This document shows, one piece after another, positions 1 to 7,914 of a stretch of DNA of 64,000 bases. A program made the translations under genes and the position numbers. The notes under the pieces are model-generated. The model worked only from the letters and a program-made list of their open reading frames with translations, ran no database searches and had not been told where the DNA came from. The DNA comes from Paenibacillus sp. E222 (GTDB lineage: Bacteria > Bacillota > Bacilli > Paenibacillales > Paenibacillaceae), in NCBI RefSeq assembly GCF_013401555.1, contig NZ_CP058552.1, positions 2,542,001 through 2,606,000 of the forward strand, given 5' to 3'. Every line of letters begins with the position of its first letter. Position 1 is the first letter of the stretch.

Positions 1-1
1 G

Positions 2-64
2 CTGTATCAGCTATTTCCGCGTCTTGCTGACAGGCTGTCGCACGGTGTAATGAATCAGAAGTAA
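2..64 (+). CDS. C-terminal end of a protein cut by the window edge
   Basis: An open frame enters from the left edge and ends at the TAA at 62-64, giving about 20 residues (LYQLFPRLADRLSHGVMNQK). A rho-independent terminator follows at 97-130, which supports a real gene end. The short basic tail resembles the end of some short-chain dehydrogenases, but 20 residues are too few to assign a family. Function unknown. Confidence 0.45.
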   Translation: MYQLFPRLADRLSHGVMNQK

Positions 65-96
65 GATGCAACAATGGGCATCATATATCGGATAAG

Positions 97-130
97 AGAA
101 GGGCTCCGCCGAGGGGCTTTTCTTTTTTTT
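97..130 (+). terminator. Rho-independent terminator of the left-edge gene
   Basis: An 11-bp stem (97-107 with 113-123, including three G-T wobbles) around a 5-nt loop is followed by seven T residues at 124-130. Confidence 0.7.
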
Positions 131-140
131 GTTAAATGTG

Positions 141-187
141 AAAAACCGCCGCCTTGCTCTTCATCATTCAGAGCAAGGACGGCGGTT
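141..187 (-). terminator. Terminator of the 330-residue secreted protein gene
   Basis: Arms at 144-160 and 170-187 form a long near-perfect GC-rich stem (CCGCCGCCTTGCTCT against AGAGCAAGGACGGCGG). Read on the minus strand it is followed by a T run (141-145), so it ends transcription of the gene at 246-1238. Confidence 0.8.
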
Positions 188-245
188 GGGGAGGATCTTG
201 GCGGAGTGACCAACGGTTATGTGTTATGCCTCTTTCAGCAGTCCG

Positions 246-1238
246 TTAGAAAATGCTATCGGGAACGTAGTATATTTTCTGCCCGTTCGCTTTATTGCCT
301 GGATCGGTAACGATGGTGAAGTATACGTTCCCGTTCTTGGTCTGTACGCCCTCAATTTCATGTTTCCCGACATTTGTTATTTTCACAAGGGATTGGTAAG
401 CACCTGAACTTGAAATCTTGGCAATCTGAGGAGTTTCCCCTTCTCCCCCGCCTGATGTAAATATTTGCGTTTTGCCCAGCAGGTCTACTCCCTGAAACGA
501 TCCGTTGGGTCTGATAATGCCACTGCCCGACTGCGTGAAGCTGGAAACAGCGGCCTTCACCGCAGCTGCGCTGTCCATTCGAACCTGCTTGTTATTATCC
601 AGAAGTTTGTTTAAAGCGACCGTGTCATAAATGGACCAGGTGACGGTGGTTTTGTCCTTCGTTTGTACGCGAAAAACGGTATAATTGCTATTGCCGCCTC
701 CGTCCACACGCCGGGTTTCACCCAATTTCGAACCGGTTTTGTTGGCGTAATTCATATACGTGAACCGATGTAGATCGGTATAATCCACGGTTTTGCCTGC
801 CGCGTATTGCAGTCTGGCTACCTGTAGTGACCAAAATTCAGGTTCCGAAGGATCGGCTTTTGAACTAAAATAAAAATAATTGGACCCATTGTACGTATAC
901 ATATCCAGCGTTTGGCAATGACCGCTGTTCGTGATGGTCATTTTATCCACGTATACAGCGTCGCTGCCCTTTATGAGTAATCTGGAGAGGTGACATGTCC
1001 CGTCCACACGTTGCGTAACGTACACGTATTTATCCGCGATGTATGCCTTTTGCACAACACGGTCATGCTTGAGTCCTTTGAGATGGTATGCCAGTTTTGC
1101 CGAGGCGTTTACGGTTTTTCCCGGAGATGCGGCCATTGCAGGCAGAACAGACAAGCCAAATAACAGTAGTGCAAGAACAAAAGATGTTGTTATTTTCCAT
1201 TTTCTTTTCTTTAAGCTCAAGGATCGATTCTTAAACAT
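246..1238 (-). CDS. Secreted protein of unknown function
   Basis: 330 residues. The N-terminus has a basic stretch (residues 3-15), a hydrophobic core (about 19-35) and an AMA-A type cleavage site near residue 36, a typical Sec signal peptide without a lipobox, so the protein is probably released or wall-associated. The mature part is rich in Ser, Thr, Tyr and Gly with repeated beta-like segments (YVYVTQRVDG, NYFYFSSK, NVYFTIV), suggesting a beta-propeller-like or all-beta fold; this is inference. I do not recognise the family. The start is fixed by an AGGAGG-type site on the minus strand (TAAAGGAGGTATACCT before ATG) and a sigma-A-like promoter at 1274-1302. Monocistronic, with its own terminator. 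Confidence 0.75.
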   Translation of the reverse strand: MFKNRSLSLKKRKWKITTSFVLALLLFGLSVLPAMAASPGKTVNASAKLAYHLKGLKHDRVVQKAYIADKYVYVTQRVDGTCHLSRLLIKGSDAVYVDKMTITNSGHCQTLDMYTYNGSNYFYFSSKADPSEPEFWSLQVARLQYAAGKTVDYTDLHRFTYMNYANKTGSKLGETRRVDGGGNSNYTVFRVQTKDKTTVTWSIYDTVALNKLLDNNKQVRMDSAAAVKAAVSSFTQSGSGIIRPNGSFQGVDLLGKTQIFTSGGGEGETPQIAKISSSGAYQSLVKITNVGKHEIEGVQTKNGNVYFTIVTDPGNKANGQKIYYVPDSIF

Positions 1239-1273
1239 AGGTATACCTCCTTTAGAAAGATAATATGACTTTA

Positions 1274-1302
1274 AATATAAGCACCTCTAAAAACTATATC
1301 AA
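1274..1302 (-). promoter_or_regulatory. Sigma-A-type promoter of the secreted protein gene
   Basis: On the minus strand TTGATA (1297-1302) and TATATT (1274-1279) are separated by 17 bp, about 36 bp upstream of the ATG at 1238. Confidence 0.55.
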
Positions 1303-1371
1303 ATAAATAATACTATATTTTCCAATTTAAAGAATCATTCTAAAACAAAAATTTCTGTCCCTGAATAAGAT

Positions 1372-1400
1372 TTGGTCCACAGGCTTTTTTCGCATATAAT
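1372..1400 (+). promoter_or_regulatory. Promoter of the helicase gene with a long leader
   Basis: TTGGTC (1372-1377), 17-bp spacer, TATAAT (1395-1400). Transcription would begin near 1407 and give a leader of about 330 nt before the helicase ATG at 1736. Repeat element A (1449-1700) would lie wholly inside that leader. Confidence 0.6.
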
Positions 1401-1448
1401 GAAAGGTAATGTGATGACAGGCTTCGGTTTTATTAGTACAAGCATGGA

Positions 1449-1700
1449 TATATATGTTCAACTAAGCATTTACACGATAACGGAGAGGACAGAAATAATC
1501 TGAAGAAGCGAAGCTACTTCGAAAGCATACACTTCGCCTAAAAGCTTTCTAAAAGAAAGCAACATCGGAAGCATACGCTATCCCCGGATCTCCCCTTTTC
1601 AAAAAAGGATTCATTCAAAAAAATCTGGGGATAACAGCGATCGGAAGGTTGTTCTGTCATTGGAGTGTTAGTGTAAATATTGTTTAGTTGAATGTATATA
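1449..1700 (+). repeat. Dispersed structured element, copy A
   Basis: About 252 bp bounded by imperfect inverted ends (TATATATGTTCAACTAA at 1449 against the complement of TTAGTTGAATGTATATA at 1684-1700, then ATTTACAC against GTGTAAAT). Inside are GACAGAA/TTCTGTC, an AAGCTTTCT/AGAAAGC hairpin, and a TATCCCC (1579-1585)/GGGGATA (1627-1633) stem followed by the conserved string GATAACAGCGATCGGAAG. Copies B-E occur at 38267, 41549, 49242 and 56390. It contains no reading frame. It ends 35 bp before the helicase start codon, in the same orientation as that gene. Confidence 0.85.
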
Positions 1701-1735
1701 GCGTCATAACGAATAAATTTAAAGGATGGACATAC

Positions 1736-3109
1736 ATGACGAATCAAACATTTGCTTCAATTGGCGTAGAACAGGATCTTGAGGCTGTACTCGCCAGACA
1801 TGGCATCAACGAACCTTCACCGGTACAGGCACAGACGATCCCGGTTATTTTGGAAGGTCGCGATGTGGTTTCGAAATCTCAGACGGGAACAGGCAAGACG
1901 CTCGCTTATCTGCTGCCACTGCTGCAATCCATTAAAAGTGACGTAAAAGGGACACAGAAGCTCATCATAGCTCCTACTCAAGAGCTGGCGATGCAGATTG
2001 TCCGCGAGGCACAGCGCTATGGAGAAGAACGCAAAATTGGCGTTCTGGGGTTAATTGGCGGCGCAGCTGTAAAACGTCAGATCGAGAAGCTGCGTGAACA
2101 CCCGGAACTGGTCGTGGGTACACCAGGACGACTGAAGGAATTGATCACGCTGAAAAAGCTGAAAATGCACAACGTCTCCACGATCGTTATTGACGAGGCA
2201 GATCAGGTATTCCAGCTCGGCGGGGTAAGTGATGTGGACTTCGTATTGCGCAGTGCCCTGCGCGACCGTCAGCTCATTTTCCTGTCAGCGACGATCGATG
2301 AACATACTGCAGGACTTGCGAAGCGGGAGATGAAAGAGCCGGTACAGATCGGAATCGAACCGGACCGGGCAACTGCGGCGGGACTGGAGCATTTTTATTT
2401 TGTGGAAGAAAATCGCAACAAAATTGATATGCTTCGCCGTCTGGTTAGACAGTATAACCCGGATCGCGCCATCGTCTTTGTGAATGCTACCGAGGATATT
2501 GGCGAGGTTGAAGCGAAAATGAATCACCTTGGATTCTCCGCAGCTGCACTGTATGGAGATGCCGACAAGGTGACCCGCAGCAACGTGCTATCCGCTTTCC
2601 GTAACGGGAAACTGCAGCTGCTGATCGCGAGCGAGGTTGCAGCCAGAGGACTGGATATTGAAGGTTTACCGATGGTCATTAACTATGACCCTGCATTTGA
2701 TTCGGAACACTATGTTCACCGTGCAGGAAGAACAGGTCGTATGGGTCGCAGCGGTATCGTGTTGTCGATCGTGGACGAAACGCAAATTTTCATTATGCGC
2801 AAGTTTGCGCGGGAACTTGGAATCGAATTGCCGGAACGTGTATTGTTCGGGGGGAAAGTGCTGGAGGCTGATCCGCGTCCGGATACGCGGCCTGAAGGAC
2901 ATTCTTTCTCCAGAAAACCAGGACAATCCCGGGATCGTAAACCTGGTCAGGCCAGCCGCAATGGCGGCGCCAGAACGGCTGCTTCGAATCAACGTCCGGG
3001 GGGCGGCAAGCCAGCTGGCAATACAGGCAGAACAGAACGGGACCAGGATCGCAAGAACAAGGGCGCTCCCAAATGGAGCAAAGGTAAAGAGCCACGCTCT
3101 GAAGAATAA
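1736..3109 (+). CDS. DEAD-box ATP-dependent RNA helicase
   Basis: 457 residues. Unwinds RNA duplexes in ribosome assembly, mRNA turnover or cold adaptation; the exact role is not deducible. Motifs in order: Q motif (FASIG...PSPVQAQTIP), motif I SQTGTGKT, Ia PTQELAMQ, Ib TPGRL, II DEAD, III SAT, V ASEVAARGLDIE, VI HRAGRTGRMG. After the RecA-like domains comes a basic, Arg/Gly/Lys-rich tail of about 85 residues, a likely RNA-binding extension seen in CshA-like helicases. The ATG at 1736 is chosen over an upstream in-frame start (1688) because AAAGGATGG precedes it. The long leader carrying structured element A may allow autoregulation, as is known for some cold-shock helicases; this is inference. 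The ecs genes follow closely. Confidence 0.93.
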   Translation: MTNQTFASIGVEQDLEAVLARHGINEPSPVQAQTIPVILEGRDVVSKSQTGTGKTLAYLLPLLQSIKSDVKGTQKLIIAPTQELAMQIVREAQRYGEERKIGVLGLIGGAAVKRQIEKLREHPELVVGTPGRLKELITLKKLKMHNVSTIVIDEADQVFQLGGVSDVDFVLRSALRDRQLIFLSATIDEHTAGLAKREMKEPVQIGIEPDRATAAGLEHFYFVEENRNKIDMLRRLVRQYNPDRAIVFVNATEDIGEVEAKMNHLGFSAAALYGDADKVTRSNVLSAFRNGKLQLLIASEVAARGLDIEGLPMVINYDPAFDSEHYVHRAGRTGRMGRSGIVLSIVDETQIFIMRKFARELGIELPERVLFGGKVLEADPRPDTRPEGHSFSRKPGQSRDRKPGQASRNGGARTAASNQRPGGGKPAGNTGRTERDQDRKNKGAPKWSKGKEPRSEE

Positions 3110-3136
3110 AACCTGACGAAAGAGGTGCAGGGATAG

Positions 3137-3889
3137 ATGGATAACGTTCAACCAACCGTACTGAAAATCAACGGGCTAAGCGGAGGATACAGTGCCAAGC
3201 GGCCAGTCCTCCACGGCATCGATCTGGAAGTTGGACGCGGAGAAATGGTCGGACTGATCGGATTAAACGGTGCTGGAAAAAGTACTACAATGAAGCATAT
3301 TTTAGGATTGATGACCCCTCAGCAGGGAGAAGTGCGAGTCATGGGCAAGAAGCGTGACGAAGACCCACAGGTATATCAATCCGCCATGGCCTTTGTACCG
3401 GAATCACCTGAACTGTACGACGAGATGACGGTCATGGAGCATCTGGAGTTTACGGCCAGAGCCTATGGTGTTTCTGAGGCTGATTTCAAAAAGCGTACGG
3501 AGAAACTGCTGGACTTGTTCCGCATGAATGAGAAAAGTACAAGTCTGTCGACCCACCTGTCCAAAGGGATGCGGCAAAAGGTCATGATCATGTGTGCTTT
3601 TGTGGCAGGTCCGCCACTCTATATCATTGATGAGCCTTTCCTGGGACTTGACCCCCTCGGAATCCGCTCTTTGCTTGATTTTATGCTTGAAATGAAGGCT
3701 TCGGGATCATCCATTCTGCTCAGTTCACATATTCTGTCCACCATTGAAAATTACTGTGACCGTTTTATTGTCCTGCACCGAGGACAGGTCATTGCTCAAG
3801 GGACGCTGAATGAGCTGCGTACTCAATTCGGGGAATCGGATGCCACGTTGGAGCATATGTTCTATTCCCTTGTACAAGGCAGGGATTAA
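3137..3889 (+). CDS. ecsA: ABC transporter ATP-binding protein EcsA
   Basis: 250 residues. ATPase subunit of the Ecs transporter, which in Bacillus influences protein secretion, intramembrane proteolysis by RasP and competence/sporulation; its substrate is unsettled. Walker A GLNGAGKST (about residues 41-49), a degenerate signature LSKGMRQK, Walker B YIIDEPFLGLDP, and the H-loop SSHIL are visible. The PESPELYDEMTVMEHLEF segment is typical of EcsA. RBS AGAGGTG precedes ATG 3137. The gene lies 27 bp after the helicase and 2 bp before ecsB, so it is probably cotranscribed with both. Confidence 0.88.
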   Translation: MDNVQPTVLKINGLSGGYSAKRPVLHGIDLEVGRGEMVGLIGLNGAGKSTTMKHILGLMTPQQGEVRVMGKKRDEDPQVYQSAMAFVPESPELYDEMTVMEHLEFTARAYGVSEADFKKRTEKLLDLFRMNEKSTSLSTHLSKGMRQKVMIMCAFVAGPPLYIIDEPFLGLDPLGIRSLLDFMLEMKASGSSILLSSHILSTIENYCDRFIVLHRGQVIAQGTLNELRTQFGESDATLEHMFYSLVQGRD

Positions 3890-3891
3890 GC

Positions 3892-5109
3892 ATGGATCTC
3901 AAGCAGCTATGGAAGCAAAGACGCACGGGATTCTGGAATGGAATTCTTCCTTATCTGGGTTATGTCATTCAGAGCGGCGTAGCCATGGTGTTCTTATTTC
4001 TCGTCATTGCGTTCTCCGCCTGGTATACATCGTTTGTACAGCACATCCCGGCGGGATTTCCGATTCGTTGGATTACGTTGCTGCTGCTGGCACCACTGGT
4101 GCTGTTTAGCAGTTATCGTACATATCTGCATCCGGCAGACATCGTATTTTTACGTCCGCAGGAATATCGGATGCACGAATATCTGAAAAACAGCTTCGCT
4201 CGTGGCATGATTTATAAAACCTTGGGTATGCTGCTCGTATTTGTAACGTTATGGCCGCTCTATGTTCGAGCAGATCAGGATGCAAGGCCATTTGGCTGGT
4301 TTATCCTGCTTCTCCTGTTGTGGAAAGGGCTATCGAGCTATGGGGCTTGGCAAGAACTGCGCATGGTGCAAATCGGCGCCGCCAGAGGATATCGTTTGCT
4401 TCGATGGGCATTGGCTGTACTGGCGATTGCCGCCTGGTTGTGGCAGCCTCCACAGCGCAGCATCTGGTTCCTGCTGCTGCTGGCCGTCGTTTATATCGTT
4501 GCCCTGCGTATCCCTCTGAAACATCGGGTTTCATGGGACCGTCTCATTCAGGTGGAGCAGGGCCAGGCTGGCCGAGTGATGCGCACGCTAGGATGGTTCG
4601 TCGATGTACCTTCATCAGGCCAAAAAGTAAGTTCTCGCCGCTGGCTCAGCAAATGGGGGAGTGGTCTCCCGTGGAATGCAGGGAAAGCTTATCGCTATCT
4701 GATTACCAAAACGTTCATCCGAACTGAAGTGTTCTCCATCGTTGTGCGCTTGGTTGTACTGGGCATGCTGCTGTCCTGGTGGACGGCAGGCAGTTATTTC
4801 GGTATTGGTGTATACCTGTTCTTCCTGCTGCTTGTGGGTGTGCAGCTGGGTGCGCTGCGACGCAGTCATAGTGAATCGTTCTGGATTATGATTTATCCCA
4901 TCTCGGGAGAGAGTCGTCGCTCCCAGGTACTGGGATTCATTTCGAATCTGCATGCACTGGCTGCCTTGTTTATGTGGCTGCCGATGCTGGCTGCGGGATG
5001 GAGTGGACTGAGCATGACCGGAGCAGCATTGGTCCTTGGTGTGCTGGTCATCTACTTAATGCGACGTTCTCAGGGCAACAAGTGGTTGAAGGAAGAAGAG
5101 GATGAATGA
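3892..5109 (+). CDS. ecsB: ABC transporter membrane protein EcsB
   Basis: 405 residues, near the length of B. subtilis EcsB. Integral membrane partner of EcsA. There are hydrophobic segments near residues 22-45, 58-80, 105-125 and 165-205, and a C-terminal cluster of about four more (roughly 280-390), ending in a charged tail. The EcsB hallmark is the immediate downstream position and the multi-segment topology with a central basic loop (around residues 220-260). It starts 2 bp after the ecsA stop, implying translational coupling. A strong hairpin terminator follows. Confidence 0.85.
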   Translation: MDLKQLWKQRRTGFWNGILPYLGYVIQSGVAMVFLFLVIAFSAWYTSFVQHIPAGFPIRWITLLLLAPLVLFSSYRTYLHPADIVFLRPQEYRMHEYLKNSFARGMIYKTLGMLLVFVTLWPLYVRADQDARPFGWFILLLLLWKGLSSYGAWQELRMVQIGAARGYRLLRWALAVLAIAAWLWQPPQRSIWFLLLLAVVYIVALRIPLKHRVSWDRLIQVEQGQAGRVMRTLGWFVDVPSSGQKVSSRRWLSKWGSGLPWNAGKAYRYLITKTFIRTEVFSIVVRLVVLGMLLSWWTAGSYFGIGVYLFFLLLVGVQLGALRRSHSESFWIMIYPISGESRRSQVLGFISNLHALAALFMWLPMLAAGWSGLSMTGAALVLGVLVIYLMRRSQGNKWLKEEEDE

Positions 5110-5176
5110 ACGGTCGGACGTCTGACCACTTAGTGTTCAATGGCAGCGCTGACCAGGGCTCTTGCGTAACGTAACC

Positions 5177-5218
5177 AAAGAAGGGTATTCCGAGCTGTAT
5201 CCCGGAATACCCTTCTTT
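5177..5218 (+). terminator. Terminator after ecsAB
   Basis: Perfect 16-bp inverted repeat (5177-5192 with 5203-5218) around a 10-nt loop. The T tract is short (TTT within the stem end), and the hairpin can also act on the minus strand behind the YjcZ-type gene. Confidence 0.7.
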
Positions 5219-5267
5219 GTGCTGCAGTCAGCTTACCTTGTTCCGACTCCTGGTGAGGACGTATGGA

Positions 5268-5402
5268 CTAACAGAGGAACGATTTAGTGATAATGACGAG
5301 CAGGATAAACAGAACGAGAATGGCACCTGTATTTGTAAATCCTCCGTAACCGTAACCGCCGCATCCATAACCGCCTCTTGTTTCTTCAACTACTCCAGAC
5401 AT
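5268..5402 (-). CDS. YjcZ-family sporulation micro-protein
   Basis: 44 residues. It reads MSGVVEETRGGYGCGGYGYG followed by a GFTNTGAILVLFILLVIITK hydrophobic segment and a short FLC end. A Gly/Tyr-rich head plus one transmembrane helix is the pattern of YjcZ-type small proteins, which are made during sporulation and associate with spore membranes or coat; their function is unknown. The start is supported by AAGGGG on the minus strand 8 bp upstream of ATG. It stands alone between ecsB and the aminotransferase gene. Confidence 0.85.
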   Translation of the reverse strand: MSGVVEETRGGYGCGGYGYGGFTNTGAILVLFILLVIITKSFLC

Positions 5403-5618
5403 GGTCATTCCCCTTTTCAAGTGGTGTTGGGCACGCCCTTGCGTACATCGTATATTATGTGCCTTGGGGATAGGCTGATTGGGCCGTTGCCCGGTAGAGC
5501 CTGAAAATTATCGTTTTGGGCATTTGCCCGTCAAGATCGCCATACGTCTTCAAAGCGGAACACAAAATACCCCTTTATATCGAGAGACATTCGTCAGGAT
5601 ACAAAGGGGATCATATTC

Positions 5619-5650
5619 GTCAGGAAACGGACGCAAGTCCGCTCCCTGAC
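5619..5650 (-). terminator. Hairpin downstream of the aminotransferase gene
   Basis: A 14-bp stem (5619-5632 with 5637-5650, two G-T wobbles) with a 4-nt loop lies 34 bp past the stop of the minus-strand aminotransferase gene. No T run follows, so it may be a weak or factor-assisted terminator or a 3-prime stabiliser. Confidence 0.45.
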
Positions 5651-5683
5651 TTATTTACTTGGGTAAGCATTACTGCATATGAA

Positions 5684-6991
5684 TTAAGTAGTCTGTAGAT
5701 CCAAAACGCCACGATAGATCGTATCGAACAAATCTTCCAGTCCGGATTCTTCAATACAGGAGAAGGCAATTCGCAGATCAGCTTCACCCAGCGCGATGGT
5801 ACCTACGCCGTATTGCTGCAGCAAATGGGTCCGGAGCTGCTCTGCGCCCACATCCTTCAGCTTCAGGCACATGAAGTAACCGGAGTTGAACGGATAGTAA
5901 TCCCATACTTCACCGTATTTACCGCTATCGAGAATGGCTTTTACTTTGTTGGCGCGGCCTTTCATGATTTCAAACTTCTCCAGCTTCTGTGCTTCAAACT
6001 CAGGTGCTTTCAGCGCATCCAGCACAAACGTTTGGGAAGGATGAGGGCCACTGGAGATGGTTGCCCGGATAATACCGAGTGTTTTTTGCTCCAGAGCATG
6101 GAGAACCGCAGCATCTTCATGGGCGTACGTGATGAATCCAACGCGGAAGCCCCATACGAATTCTTCCTTCGTAGCACCGTCAACTTTGACAGTCAGCACG
6201 CGTGGGTGAAGGTTCGCCAGCTTGCCAAACAGGGATTCGTGAATGGAATCTTCGAAGAAGAGACCAAAGTAGGCATCATCTGTCACAGCAACGACGTTCA
6301 CACCAGCCTCAGCCGCTTGACGGATCGTGTCCACGATTGCATCTGCTTCTTCCGCTCCAGGCGTATAACCTGTCGGGTTGTTCGGGAAGTTCAGCAGCAC
6401 GATGGCTTTGCCTTTGTCCTTCTGCGCAAGCAACGCTTCGAGCAGGCCTGCACTGTTGAAATTCAATTGATCATCGAACAGGGGATAATGAACTAACTCG
6501 CCGTGGCGACGAATTCCAAAGGTCAGCTCATAATTTTCCCAGTTTTTATCCGGATATATAACAGCGTCCCCTTCTTCGGCGAACAGGTCGGCTACGATAC
6601 TCAGTCCATGCGTTAATGCGTTAGTCACAATGGGGTTACCAAACGTTTTACCTTCAAGGGAAGGTGTTTCCTTCAGCATCTTGTCTCTCCATACGGTCCG
6701 CAACTCAGGCTTCCCTGCAGGCGGAGCGTAAGGGTACAAATCCTTCGGTTGGTATGCGGACAGCTTATCCTGAATAACAGCTAAGTGCATCGGCACACCG
6801 TCCTCCAGAGCAATACCAATCGTAGCATTGTAGGTTTTGGCCAGACTTGCTGCTTCAGCAGACTGACTCAAGATACCTTCTTTTGGAAAATAGATTTCTT
6901 TGCCGAGCTGCGACAGCATGGAGTAGACGTGACTGCTGCCTGCCTGAATACTTTCGTTCAACTGTTCAGCCAGTGGATTCATTCTTTTCAT
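5684..6991 (-). CDS. PLP-dependent class I/II aminotransferase
   Basis: 435 residues, cytoplasmic. Transfers amino groups with pyridoxal phosphate; the amino acid substrate cannot be told from sequence. Visible elements are the NFPNNPTGY segment that positions PLP and substrate, DDAYFGLF before it reaches the Lys region, and VDGATKEEFVWGFRVGF, where the Lys is the likely Schiff-base residue and the Arg of GFRVGF the likely phosphate/carboxylate ligand. It is longer than typical AspC-like enzymes and resembles the aminotransferases of Bacillales annotated only as class I/II. Probably monocistronic. Confidence 0.85.
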   Translation of the reverse strand: MKRMNPLAEQLNESIQAGSSHVYSMLSQLGKEIYFPKEGILSQSAEAASLAKTYNATIGIALEDGVPMHLAVIQDKLSAYQPKDLYPYAPPAGKPELRTVWRDKMLKETPSLEGKTFGNPIVTNALTHGLSIVADLFAEEGDAVIYPDKNWENYELTFGIRRHGELVHYPLFDDQLNFNSAGLLEALLAQKDKGKAIVLLNFPNNPTGYTPGAEEADAIVDTIRQAAEAGVNVVAVTDDAYFGLFFEDSIHESLFGKLANLHPRVLTVKVDGATKEEFVWGFRVGFITYAHEDAAVLHALEQKTLGIIRATISSGPHPSQTFVLDALKAPEFEAQKLEKFEIMKGRANKVKAILDSGKYGEVWDYYPFNSGYFMCLKLKDVGAEQLRTHLLQQYGVGTIALGEADLRIAFSCIEESGLEDLFDTIYRGVLDLQTT

Positions 6992-7160
6992 CCTTCCAAG
7001 TCTTTGGGATTCAACTGCCTAACATTATAACACCTTGCCTTGCCCCCGTCACGGAAATTACGCATAATGACAGTTTTATCACTTCACCGCGTTGTTGCGG
7101 GTGTTTTTGGGTTAGGTTAATGTCACTTCTCCCTTTTGATTATACGATGGAAAATGAATG

Positions 7161-7778
7161 TTATTTCTGATGAAAAGGACAGTATTTCCGCATCATTTCG
7201 GCAGTTTCAGCATCGCGTCCTTCGTTACGCTGTTCCAGTTCACCGCTAATATGATCAAAGCGTTCAGCCGAGAGGTTCTGTCCAAATTTGAATTTGGCAG
7301 TGACCCGTTCAGGAACAATGCGGACCACAGCCACGGCTTTGAGATTACCCTTGTAGCGGGGATCATCTGCATCAATGGGGAGATATCCGCCCTGCGGCTG
7401 GAGTTTCTCCATAAAACGTTGCAGAACCTCGCCCTTGATATCCAGATCCTGAACCGGCTCTGCCTGTCCGAATGCCATTACACTTTTGAAAAAAGACGTT
7501 GCCGGACAAGCTAACTCGGGATCACTGAAATAAGATGGAATCAGGGAAAACTCTTCTGCTACGGTAAAACTGACGGAGGAATCCTGCTTGATCTGCTTCA
7601 TCTTCTCTCCGGCAAGACTGCCGTGAAAATAAAAACAACCGTCCATATATACAAAGTTTAGCGGTGTCACCCGCGGCTGCCCGTCCGGACTGACCGTTCC
7701 CAGAAAACCAAAGGAGCACTGGGCCAGAAATGTTATCATTTCCTGCTCTTCATCTACATTGAATTCTTTTCTTCTCAT
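7161..7778 (-). CDS. Pyridoxamine 5-phosphate oxidase-family flavin-binding protein
   Basis: 205 residues. The N-terminal half has the split-barrel FMN-binding pattern of the PNPOx/NimA-like family: FLAQCSFGFLGTVSPDGQPRVTPLNFVYMDGCFYFHGSLAGEKM is distributed over residues 15-60. Members reduce or oxidise small molecules or only bind flavin or heme; the substrate is unknown. The start at 7778 is chosen because AAGGGGGAACACC precedes that ATG, while the longer frame has no RBS. It is divergent from a MocR/PdxR-type regulator (7915), the usual arrangement for regulator and target, so it may be controlled by that protein and linked to vitamin B6 or amine metabolism (inference). Confidence 0.8.
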   Translation of the reverse strand: MRRKEFNVDEEQEMITFLAQCSFGFLGTVSPDGQPRVTPLNFVYMDGCFYFHGSLAGEKMKQIKQDSSVSFTVAEEFSLIPSYFSDPELACPATSFFKSVMAFGQAEPVQDLDIKGEVLQRFMEKLQPQGGYLPIDADDPRYKGNLKAVAVVRIVPERVTAKFKFGQNLSAERFDHISGELEQRNEGRDAETAEMMRKYCPFHQK

Positions 7779-7845
7779 CGGTGTTCCCCCTTGAATGGCA
7801 TGTGGAATAAATCGCTGTACCTTAGCCATAACAATAGAACCTACA

Positions 7846-7874
7846 TTGACATATAAAAAGATCCAATTTACATT
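7846..7874 (+). promoter_or_regulatory. Promoter of the MocR-type regulator gene
   Basis: TTGACA (7846-7851), 17-bp spacer, TACATT (7869-7874); the start codon is at 7915. Confidence 0.6.
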
Positions 7875-7894
7875 CACTTTAATAGACCAATTTA
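7863..7894. promoter_or_regulatory. Direct repeat, candidate MocR operator
   Basis: CCAATTTA occurs twice in direct orientation (7863-7870 and 7887-7894, 24-bp period) in the divergent intergenic region, overlapping the -10 box and the expected transcription start. MocR/PdxR regulators are known to bind direct repeats, so this is a plausible autoregulatory site. Confidence 0.45.
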
Positions 7895-7914
7895 TTTGGA
7901 AAAAGAGGTGCACG

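Noticed and set aside
1449..1700. Insertion sequence with transposase
   Set aside because: The elements have inverted ends but no coding capacity, and no transposase gene is in the window.
5217..5504. 95-codon plus-strand frame between ecsB and the aminotransferase gene
   Set aside because: It is the complement of the YjcZ-type gene region, has no RBS and no family character.
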